DNA of 14,492 nt, from the NCBI GenBank assembly GCA_035653595.1, contig DASRBO010000114.1, forward strand, positions 1 to 14,492, read 5' to 3'. Source of the DNA: DASRBO01 sp035653595. Its GTDB lineage: Bacteria > Actinomycetota > Acidimicrobiia > Acidimicrobiales > JAJPHE01. A program made the translations under genes and the position numbers. Below the pieces are notes generated by a model that saw only the letters and a list, made by a program, of their open reading frames with translations, ran no database searches and was not told the origin of the DNA. Positions 5,754 through 12,051 of this stretch are shown piece by piece; positions within the stretch are counted from its first letter, which is position 1, and each line of letters opens with the position of its first letter.

Positions 5754-6077
5754 TGCCAGATCTGTGCGTGAGTCGCCTCTAAACCGACAGTGAACGCGCT
5801 GGGCGCGAGCGGTGAGGAGGTGGCGACCGGCGCTGCTGTTGGGCTACGGACCGCTCAAAACCGCCCGAAAATCGGCGATTTTGGTCAACACGGGCGATCA
5901 GTGGACTCGACGGTCGAAGCCGTCGAGCCAGCGGCAGGTCTAGCCACTGGTGGTGGCTATTTCAGTATGAATTTCGAAATGTCTTTGCCGAAAAAAATTC
6001 TTTGACACCGCCCTCTTTTGCAGCGTTTTGCCCACCACATCCGGACCCGAGATGCCGATGTAACGCGACCGCAAAGA
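5754..6077. other. Non-coding, AT-richer island with stacked inverted repeats
   Basis: No credible gene lies here. The stretch from about 5860 to 6030 is clearly richer in A and T than its surroundings. It contains AAAATCG-G-CGATTTT (5868-5882), a perfect 8-bp stem CTCGACGG/CCGTCGAG (5906-5927, 6-nt loop), TAGCCAC/GTGGCTA (5941-5959, 5-nt loop) and the palindrome ATTTCGAAAT (5971-5980). The minus-strand DUF4012 transcript ends into this region, and a T-run on that strand (complement of the A-run near 5990-5997) may help terminate it. The hairpins could also be a small structured RNA or binding sites. A 71-codon plus-strand frame from 5790 runs through all these elements and is not accepted as a gene. 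Confidence 0.4.
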
Positions 6078-7841
6078 TCACCAGGAGACGACGTGGTAGG
6101 CGTCGTCCTGGAACTCGCGCCCGTTGACCGTCCAGGTCTCCGGAGGTACCCGTGCCGATGGCACGACGGTCATGGTCCCGTGGGCCACGGGAAGGCGGAA
6201 CGTCACCGACACGGTGAGCGTGGCGCCCCGGTCGATGGTGATGGGCACCGCCCACACCTGCGCCGGGCCGTCGGATCCCGCCACCGGGGGATCGGCGAAG
6301 CCGCCAATCCGTATGGCAGCGGCCTGGGCCGGCAGGGTGAAGGAGGCCAGTCCCTGGTACCGGCCGGCGGGGGCGGGGCTGCCCGGTAGCGGGCCGACAA
6401 CATAGGACGCCTCCCCTGAGGCCGGGGTTAGGTTGTCGAAGGTGGCGTCGATCCGCACATCGGTGTGGGCCCCGGTGGTCGTGGTCAGCACGGTGGTGTG
6501 GACGCGCAGGAAGTAGTCGAGCTTGTCTCCGCCGTTGTTGAGGGCGGCCACCATCACGTCGCCGGGGGAGATGACGCCGGCGGCCCCGATCTCCTGCCAC
6601 ACCGCCTCAGCATGGGCATCGGCCGACCACAGCAGGATGTGGCGGGCGCCGGCGGCAGTGGCGAGCCGCTCGGCCAACGAAGAGTTGGAGATGTCGCGCG
6701 TCTCGGCGGCCTTTAGGGCGGCGCTCGCCAGCTGCCCGAGCTCGTCGTTGCGGCCGGCGGCCGAGGAGGACATGCTCACCCCGGCGTACTGGTCGTGCAG
6801 GACGAAGCCCACCGCTACCTCGGCGGTGATGGTCCTTGCCCCTACACCCACCCCTCCCACCGCGCTGAGCAGGTCGCGCAGGGCCACCGCGTCCACGGCG
6901 ATGACGCCGTCGACCGTCCCACCGGTGGCGGCCCGCCACATCTGGGCGGCCAGGGCGGCGTTGGCGTCGAAGCGGGGGCTGAGGGCCAGGTTGCGCCACT
7001 CCTGGTTGGGCTCGGCCCAACCCCACCGGGCGGCCAGGTCGCCGGTGAGGGCCACCGCCCCGGCCGGGAGGTTGAGATCGGCGATCGGCATGACCGTCCC
7101 GATGCTGATCTCGCCGTTGTTGGTCGACATTTCGGCGGCGGAGAGGAACATTCCCGAGCCGGCCCGCATCTCGGCGTTGTTGGCCGCCAGCAGGAGGTAG
7201 TGGTGCGGTCCCGCCAGCAGGTCCGCCACCGTGGCCGCCCCGTCGCGGCCGTCGACCAGCGCCCGGCGGAGGCGGACGAGGTCGCCGTCGAGCTTGACCT
7301 TGGCCGAGGCCAGCGGCCCGATGAGGTGGTCGGGCTCCGGTCCGATCGCGCCGAGGCCGGCATAGGCCCGCCCGGCGATACCCGACAGCCGGCGCAGGGC
7401 GCTGACCCGGGCGCCCCCGCCGTGGGGATGGTCGCCCAGCAGGGCCCGTCCCTCGACCAGGGCCTGGCGGCTGACCGCCGCCACGGTGCGGGCGTTGGCG
7501 CTCAGGGCGGCCAGTCCCCGCAGCTGCCGGCCGAAGAAGGGCACCTCGCGCAGCGGAGCCAGGAAGGGGTCCTCGGCCGCCGACCGGGCCCGGCCGAAAT
7601 CGGCCACCGCCTGGTTGAGGTCACCGAGGGGCCGGCCGGCGACCAGGTCAGCGGCGGTCGTCTCCCCTCTCACCCGGTCGGCGGCGGCCCGACCGGAAGC
7701 GGCCCCGGTGGCGGCCCGGACGAGTTGGACGCCACACCAGACCAGCCACACCAGCACGAGCGCGGCCAGGATGCGACCCCACCGCAGCCCCCGGGCGCCG
7801 GGCCGGTCGGGGGCGGCTGGTTCGTTCTCCCCCTCGGACAT
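6078..7841 (-). CDS. DUF4012 domain protein, membrane-anchored
   Basis: This 587-residue protein has a short cytoplasmic N-terminus, one membrane helix (about 23-43: ILAALVLVWLVWCGVQLVRAA) and a large extracytoplasmic part. A helical region (50-205) precedes the DUF4012 domain, recognised by HHYLLLAANNAEMRAGSGMF (213-232), NQEWRNLALSPRFDANAAL (279-297) and TVDGVIAVDAVALRDLLSAVGG (309-330). The C-terminal ~100 residues look like a beta-sandwich. DUF4012 proteins have no proven biochemical function but are frequent in actinobacterial cell-surface polysaccharide loci, which fits the glycosyltransferase and glycoside hydrolase in this window. ATG 7841 is chosen because the acidic N-terminus and helix follow it directly and GGTGAG lies upstream; an earlier start at 7976 adds only Arg-rich sequence. 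It is divergent from the EAL-GGDEF pair, with 193 nt between them. Confidence 0.85.
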   Translation of the reverse strand: MSEGENEPAAPDRPGARGLRWGRILAALVLVWLVWCGVQLVRAATGAASGRAAADRVRGETTAADLVAGRPLGDLNQAVADFGRARSAAEDPFLAPLREVPFFGRQLRGLAALSANARTVAAVSRQALVEGRALLGDHPHGGGARVSALRRLSGIAGRAYAGLGAIGPEPDHLIGPLASAKVKLDGDLVRLRRALVDGRDGAATVADLLAGPHHYLLLAANNAEMRAGSGMFLSAAEMSTNNGEISIGTVMPIADLNLPAGAVALTGDLAARWGWAEPNQEWRNLALSPRFDANAALAAQMWRAATGGTVDGVIAVDAVALRDLLSAVGGVGVGARTITAEVAVGFVLHDQYAGVSMSSSAAGRNDELGQLASAALKAAETRDISNSSLAERLATAAGARHILLWSADAHAEAVWQEIGAAGVISPGDVMVAALNNGGDKLDYFLRVHTTVLTTTTGAHTDVRIDATFDNLTPASGEASYVVGPLPGSPAPAGRYQGLASFTLPAQAAAIRIGGFADPPVAGSDGPAQVWAVPITIDRGATLTVSVTFRLPVAHGTMTVVPSARVPPETWTVNGREFQDDAYHVVSW

Positions 7842-8034
7842 GAGCCGCTCACCGTAGAGGAGCTCACCGTTGGTTGCGGCGCGTCCGCCAAGATGTCGAC
7901 TCCTTGAGCCCCTGCGAGACGCCTCCAGAAGCCTGGCCAGGAAGGGTCGCCGTTTGGGGGGTCGCGCCCCGGGCAAATCGGGTCAGTGCGTCCGGATTCC
8001 TCAACTTTCCCCCTGTAGCGACCGATACCTGGCT
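7842..8034. promoter_or_regulatory. Divergent intergenic region between DUF4012 and the EAL-GGDEF operon
   Basis: This 193-nt gap must contain the promoter(s) of both the DUF4012 gene and the EAL-GGDEF operon. I see no confident hexamers or strong symmetric element in it. The shared region is the main reason to suspect co-regulation of the two units. Confidence 0.3.
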
Positions 8035-9087
8035 ATGCCTCGAATTGGGGACTTGGTCCGCCGTGGCGGGCGGCGAGTCGGCGCCCACCGCGGCGAAGCG
8101 GCGGTCGTGGCCGGCTTCATGCTGGCGGTCGCGGGGGTGTCGGACCTGAGTGGGCTGTCTCCGTGGCTGGTCCGCGGCTTCGGGGCGGCCGGCCTCACCG
8201 GCGGGCTCCTGGTCGCCTTCGCCACCGTGTGGCTGCCGATAGCGGTGATCGACTTCCGCCGCTGCACCCGCGAGACGAGTCTGCGCAGCCGGGTGGAGGC
8301 CGACCTGGCCTGCCACGCCGCCGAGGCCGAGGGCCGCCGGCGGCACCGCGCCGAGCTGACCAGCCGCTGCGAGGCCGTGCTCGACGGCGGCGGGCCTACC
8401 ATCGTCTATCAGCCGATCGTGGAGGTGAGTGCCGGCGCCGTGGTTGGCTACGAGGCCTTGAGCCGCTTCGCGGACGGCGTGGCCCCCGATCGCTGGTTCG
8501 CGCAAGCTGCCGAGGTGGGCCTGGGTGTCGAGATGGAGCTGGCCGCGGTCAGGAGGGCGCTGGCCGGCCTGTCTGGACTCCCGGGCTCCCCGTACCTGTC
8601 GGTCAACGCCAGCCCGGAGGCGCTCTGCGATCCGCGTCTGCCCGAGCTCATAGCCGCCGGCTGTCCCTCGCGGGTGGTGGTCGAGCTCACCGAGCATGTG
8701 CCCCTGGGCAACTACGAGCGCTATCGCCAGGCCATCGGCACCTTGCGCGAGATGGGCTCGAGGGTGGCTGTTGACGACGCCGGTGCCGGGTACTCGAGCC
8801 TCCGCCACGTGGTCGATCTTCAGCCGGACATGATCAAGATCGACAGGTCGCTGGTCCACGCCGTCCACCTCGAGCCGGCCCGCCGTAGCCTGCTCATCGC
8901 CTTCGTGTCCTTCGCCAGCGACCTCGGGGCGACGCTGGTCGCCGAGGGGGTGGAAGAACCTCTGGAGGAGGAGGTCCTCCGGCAGTGGGGTCTGCGCTTC
9001 GCCCAGGGATGGCTCTACGGCAGACCCATGCCCCTCGAGGTGCTGTCGGCCGCACGGGGCACCCGTCCGCTCTATGTCAGCGCCTGA
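8035..9087 (+). CDS. Membrane-bound EAL-domain cyclic-di-GMP phosphodiesterase
   Basis: This 350-residue protein has two hydrophobic segments (about 22-38 and 48-73), a charged helical linker (75-115) and an EAL domain (about 118-338). All catalytic residues are visible: Glu140 in EALSR, Asn191 in LSVNASP, Glu217 in VELTE, Asp247-Asp248 in DDAGAGYSSL (Ala where Phe is usual), Lys268 in MIKIDR, Glu304 in VAEGVEE and Gln324 in AQGWLYG. It should degrade c-di-GMP at the inner membrane face. No periplasmic sensor is large enough to recognise. The ATG at 8035 is preferred, although its ribosome site is weak; the frame is open to 7870, but that part is Arg/Leu-rich and overlaps the divergent promoter region. 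Its last 14 nt overlap the GGDEF gene, so the opposing enzymes are co-translated. Confidence 0.9.
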   Translation: MPRIGDLVRRGGRRVGAHRGEAAVVAGFMLAVAGVSDLSGLSPWLVRGFGAAGLTGGLLVAFATVWLPIAVIDFRRCTRETSLRSRVEADLACHAAEAEGRRRHRAELTSRCEAVLDGGGPTIVYQPIVEVSAGAVVGYEALSRFADGVAPDRWFAQAAEVGLGVEMELAAVRRALAGLSGLPGSPYLSVNASPEALCDPRLPELIAAGCPSRVVVELTEHVPLGNYERYRQAIGTLREMGSRVAVDDAGAGYSSLRHVVDLQPDMIKIDRSLVHAVHLEPARRSLLIAFVSFASDLGATLVAEGVEEPLEEEVLRQWGLRFAQGWLYGRPMPLEVLSAARGTRPLYVSA

Positions 9088-10642
9088 CCCGATGAGCTCG
9101 CTGGTCGGCTACCGGATACGCACGGCCCGCGTGGCCGTGGCCGCCACCTACATGGCGATGGTGCTGCTGGTGGCTCTGCCCTTCCTGCCTGGGGGACCGC
9201 CGGTTCCGGCGATTCCCTATGCCGCGCTGTGCTCGGTGGCCGTCGCCGGGGCGGCCCTGTTCGGGTTCGCCGTGCCCTGGGAGCGGCTGTTCGCCTCCGG
9301 ATGGGGCGAACCCACCTTCTATGCCTGGTCGGGCCTCGACATCGTCCTGGTCACGTTGGGCTGCGCCATCTCCGGTGGACCGACGTCCCCCCTCGGGATG
9401 CTCTACCTGCTGACGACCATCTTCTTCGCCGCCTCCTATCCCTTCCCGGGTCAGGCCGCGCTGTTCGGACTGACCCTCGCCTGCTACGGAGCCCTGATCG
9501 TGGCCTGGCCCCATCCGACCGCACTGGCCGAGCCGGTCTGCCTCATGGGAGCTACCGGCATCGTCTGGTTCATGGCGGCATTCCTGGCCCGCGAGCGCAA
9601 CCGCGAGATGGCCGCCGGTGACGAGGCCCGGGCGCTCGCCGAGCACAGGGCGGAGCTGTTGGCCGCCGTGGCCCGCACGGCGTCGGACATCATCACCTTG
9701 GATGCCGAATCGGCCATGGCCGGGGTCGTCGACTCCCTGGTCGGCCTCGGCTTCGATGTGGCCAACTTCTGTGTCCTCGAGGACTCCGGGCGCCGGTACC
9801 GGGTCGCGCACCCCCGGGGACTGCCGGACGAGTACGGGCAGTCGGTCCATTCCGCCTCGCTCGGGATGGTCGCCCTGGTGTCGGCCCGCCGGGGCACCGT
9901 CGTGGTCAACGACTACGCCTCCCACCCCCTGGCGGTGCCCGCCCTCCGCTCCCTGGCGGTGCGCTCCGTGGTGGCTACCCCGGTGTGGGTCGGAGGTGAG
10001 TTGACGGCGGTTCTGGTGGCCGCTTCGCGGACCACGACGACCCTGCCGGCCACCGACATCGAGGTGGTGGAGATGCTGGCCGCTCAGATCAGCCGGGCGC
10101 TGGAGAACGTCGGGCGCTTCCAGGCCGAGCGGGAAGCGGTCAGCCGGGCCCTGGCGGACTCCCGCACCGACGAGCTGACCCGGCTCGGGAACCGCCGCCA
10201 TGCCAATGCCCTGCTGGCCTCCCTGCGGCCCGGCGACGCACTGGTCATCATCGACCTGGACCACTTCAAGAGTGTCAACGACGCCTTCGGCCACGCCGCT
10301 GGCGACGCCCTGCTGGTGGCTCTGGCCGACCATCTCCGCCACGCCGTGCGGGGAGGTGACGACGTGGCCCGCTACGGCGGCGAGGAGTTCCTGATCGTGC
10401 TACGGCAGGCCTCCACGGAGGCGCTGGTCGCCACGGAGCGTCTCTTCGTGAACTGGCGCGAGGCCCACCCCGGCGTCACCTTCTCGGCCGGCGTGGCCCT
10501 GCACACCGGTGACCGACCGCCTTCGCTCACTCTTGGTCGAGCCGACGCCGCTCTCTACGCCGCCAAGCTCATGGGGAGGGACCGAGCATGCGAGTACGGC
10601 CCCGACCTCGAGAGCGGCTCCGAGGTGACCCTGGACAGCTAG
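9074..10642 (+). CDS. Membrane GAF-GGDEF diguanylate cyclase
   Basis: This 522-residue protein should make c-di-GMP from two GTP. About six membrane helices (20-171) resemble an integral sensor module. A helical linker leads to a GAF domain (about 190-345: GFDVANFCVLEDSGRRYRVA, VVATPVWVGGELTAVLVAAS), then a GGDEF domain (362-510). The cyclase motifs are intact: DELTRLGNRR (366-375), IIDLDHFKSVNDAFGHAAGD (392-411) and the active-site loop RYGGEEF (433-439). The inhibitory-site motif RGGD (426-429) lies exactly five residues before GGEEF, so product feedback inhibition is expected. The ATG at 9074 lies inside the EAL gene; ATG 9092, just after the EAL stop, is the alternative. The GAF ligand is unknown. 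It converges on the response regulator gene. Confidence in activity is high; the input signal is unknown. Confidence 0.93.
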   Translation: MSAPDPMSSLVGYRIRTARVAVAATYMAMVLLVALPFLPGGPPVPAIPYAALCSVAVAGAALFGFAVPWERLFASGWGEPTFYAWSGLDIVLVTLGCAISGGPTSPLGMLYLLTTIFFAASYPFPGQAALFGLTLACYGALIVAWPHPTALAEPVCLMGATGIVWFMAAFLARERNREMAAGDEARALAEHRAELLAAVARTASDIITLDAESAMAGVVDSLVGLGFDVANFCVLEDSGRRYRVAHPRGLPDEYGQSVHSASLGMVALVSARRGTVVVNDYASHPLAVPALRSLAVRSVVATPVWVGGELTAVLVAASRTTTTLPATDIEVVEMLAAQISRALENVGRFQAEREAVSRALADSRTDELTRLGNRRHANALLASLRPGDALVIIDLDHFKSVNDAFGHAAGDALLVALADHLRHAVRGGDDVARYGGEEFLIVLRQASTEALVATERLFVNWREAHPGVTFSAGVALHTGDRPPSLTLGRADAALYAAKLMGRDRACEYGPDLESGSEVTLDS

Positions 10643-10678
10643 CGCCAGCTGCCTTGCTGTCGGCGGTGCTGGTGCCGG

Positions 10679-11080
10679 TCAGCCACTCCCGCCGGCGCCG
10701 GCGCGTCTGTCCACCACGGTCCAGAGGACCGCAAGCAGTTCGTAGATGCCGCTGGCCTTGTCACAGATGGCGTCCGCCCCTGCTTCCAACAGCTCGGCCA
10801 GGAGGTGGGGACTGGGGCGGGAGCTGAACACCACGATGGCAGAGTTGGGGCAGAGCCGACGCAACCGGGGGAGGGCCTCGCGTCCGTCCATGACCGGCAT
10901 GCTGATGTCCAGGACCACGGCGTCGGGAACGGCCTCCTCCGCTTTGGCCACGGCTTCTGCGCCGTTGGCGGCCGACACCACCGTTCGTACCCGGCCCGAG
11001 GCCATCAGCGTGCGGGTCACAAGCTGCCGCATGTCTGCCTCGTCGTCGGCGACGAGCACTGCCAGTCCTTCGGTGTTCAT
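10679..11080 (-). CDS. Single-domain response regulator (CheY-like receiver)
   Basis: This 133-residue protein is a lone receiver domain with no output domain. The acidic pocket is Asp12-Asp13 in VADDE, the phospho-acceptor is Asp58 in VVLDISMPVMDG, the Ser/Thr switch position is Ser86/Ser87 in VVFSSRPSP, and the conserved lysine is Lys108 in ICDKAS. The C-terminal tail is Gly/Ala-rich. Such proteins act by docking to partners or in phosphorelays. The neighbouring GAF-GGDEF and EAL enzymes are possible targets, but proximity is the only support, and the genes are convergent rather than co-transcribed. No histidine kinase is in the window. ATG 11080 is used; GAGGA lies about 11 bases upstream on the minus strand. 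The leader upstream is long and contains inverted repeats. Confidence 0.9.
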   Translation of the reverse strand: MNTEGLAVLVADDEADMRQLVTRTLMASGRVRTVVSAANGAEAVAKAEEAVPDAVVLDISMPVMDGREALPRLRRLCPNSAIVVFSSRPSPHLLAELLEAGADAICDKASGIYELLAVLWTVVDRRAGAGGSG

Positions 11081-11379
11081 CTCCGCCGTGTTCCTCGGTA
11101 GGGGAGTGTGAGCACGACCTGGCCCGTGGCACCGAGCGCCGCGTGACGGACTGAACGTCTGACCATCCGCGCTTGGGTCGCTGCGCGAGAAACATTCGCT
11201 GCTGACGTTCAGGTTCCTGCCGACACGAAACCAATCGGCAGTTAGGGAACTCTCACAGTTTTGCGTGGTAATCGGAGCGGCTCAGCCGCGCCGGGCCGAC
11301 GGTGCGCTCCTTCGGGCTGTCGCTACCGCACGAGCTTGGCCGTCCGGGCTTACCCACCCTCAATGGGCACCCCGGGCCG
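11081..11379. other. Non-coding region with nested inverted repeats upstream of the response regulator
   Basis: No gene is supported in this stretch between two minus-strand genes. CTGAACGTC (11151-11159) and GACGTTCAG (11204-11212) are exact reverse complements 44 nt apart, with a smaller CGCGC/GCGCG pairing between them. CTGCCGA (11217-11223) and TCGGCAG (11235-11241) form a second 7-bp pair. GCGGCT-C-AGCCGC (11277-11289) is a palindrome. These could form a structured leader of the response regulator mRNA, its operator, or the end of the upstream flavin-protein transcript. Confidence 0.35.
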
Positions 11380-11802
11380 TCAGGTCCCCTCGACGGGGCC
11401 ATGGACGATGCGGCGCCCGGAGATGAACACGATGGGGACGCGCACGAAGGCCCACCGCCTCCCGCCGGCCCACGGCCGCAGGGGGAGCCGGCGCAGCACC
11501 GCTTCCTCGGCGGGATTGGTCACCAGGTTGGCGGTTCCCATGACCAGCACGGACCAGCCGCAGTGGTGCAATCGGTCGAAGTCGTCGACCTCGAAGGCGA
11601 CAACGGCGTGGTCGGTGGCCGCCTCCAGCTTGGTCCCCTGGCCGGTGCGGAAGACGACGGCATCGTCGGCGACGACGTAGTTCACCGGGAAGATGGCCGG
11701 CAGGGCGCCGATGCTCACGCCGACCCGTCCGATCGAGCCCCTCGCCAGCAGCTCGCGGCACTCGGACTCCTCCAGCAGCTCAAGGCCCTCGTCGACCAGC
11801 AT
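11380..11802 (-). CDS. Pyridoxamine 5'-phosphate oxidase-fold flavin/F420-type protein
   Basis: This 140-residue protein has the split-barrel PNPOx-like fold common in actinomycetes. An N-terminal helix (ECRELLARGSIGRVGVSIG, 14-32) precedes strands ALPAIFPVNYVVADDAVVFRTGQGTKL (33-59), AVVAFEVDDFD (66-76) and WSVLVMGTANLV (83-94); the end carries LRPWAGGRRWAFVRVPIVFISGRRI (107-131). Members bind FMN, F420 or haem and have diverse or unknown substrates; vitamin B6 metabolism cannot be assumed. No signal peptide is present, so it should be cytoplasmic. The start is very well supported by TAAGGAGG seven bases upstream of ATG 11802. It is divergent from the glycoside hydrolase gene and 299 nt ahead of the response regulator on the same strand, too far to assume one operon. 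Confidence 0.85.
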   Translation of the reverse strand: MLVDEGLELLEESECRELLARGSIGRVGVSIGALPAIFPVNYVVADDAVVFRTGQGTKLEAATDHAVVAFEVDDFDRLHHCGWSVLVMGTANLVTNPAEEAVLRRLPLRPWAGGRRWAFVRVPIVFISGRRIVHGPVEGT

Positions 11803-11809
11803 TTCCCGT

Positions 11810-11817
11810 CCTCCTTA
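11810..11817 (-). promoter_or_regulatory. Full-length Shine-Dalgarno sequence for the flavin-protein gene
   Basis: On the minus strand TAAGGAGG sits seven bases before ATG 11802. It is the strongest ribosome binding site in the window and suggests high translation of this small protein. Confidence 0.75.
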
Positions 11818-11828
11818 CGCGGTCAGGA

Positions 11829-12033
11829 CAAGGCTGTCCGGCCTGCCCGATCCGCGGCCAGGGTCCAAGGTCCCTAGATGTATCTGGATGCCCATGGCCA
11901 CCAGATACGTCGGGCCCTGCCGGCCCCGGTCGGCGGCGTGGTCGGGTCGGCCTGTTCCGGACACCAGCCCCGCCGACGTTGACAAGGGCGCCACCAGGCG
12001 CGTCCAATTACCACCAGTCAAGGTTGTCCGGCC
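11829..12033. repeat. Direct repeat pair in the divergent region before the glycoside hydrolase
   Basis: CAAGGCTGTCCGGCC (11829-11843) and CAAGGTTGTCCGGCC (12019-12033) differ at one of 15 positions and lie 190 bp apart in the same orientation. One is near the flavin-protein start and the other is 19 nt before the glycoside hydrolase start. The first copy also contains the inverted pair GGACA/TGTCC. They could be sites for one regulator acting on both genes. Confidence 0.35.
11979..12008 (+). promoter_or_regulatory. Possible promoter of the glycoside hydrolase gene
   Basis: TTGACA (11979-11984) is a perfect -35 consensus. TCCAAT (12003-12008), 18 bases further on, is a poor -10. A start near 12015 would give a leader of about 35-40 nt before ATG 12052. 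Weak because of the -10. Confidence 0.3.
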
Positions 12034-12051
12034 ACTTTCCGAGACAATCTC

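Noticed and set aside
5790..6005. 71-codon plus-strand frame in the intergenic island
   Set aside because: It starts at a GTG with no good ribosome site, runs through several inverted repeats, changes base composition midway and shows no protein motif.
6795..7907. Long plus-strand open frame (370 codons) opposite the DUF4012 gene
   Set aside because: It is rich in Gly, His, Gln, Arg and Pro with no domain or ribosome site, as expected for the antisense of a high-GC gene. The minus strand has clear DUF4012 motifs.
9077..10342. 421-codon minus-strand open frame across the GGDEF gene
   Set aside because: Its composition is dominated by Gly, Gln, His and Arg, and it is antisense to clear GAF and GGDEF motifs.
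11290..11379. Possible tRNA or other stable RNA in the gap after the flavin-protein gene
   Set aside because: No cloverleaf arms or TTCRA-type T-loop could be found; only short unrelated hairpins are present.
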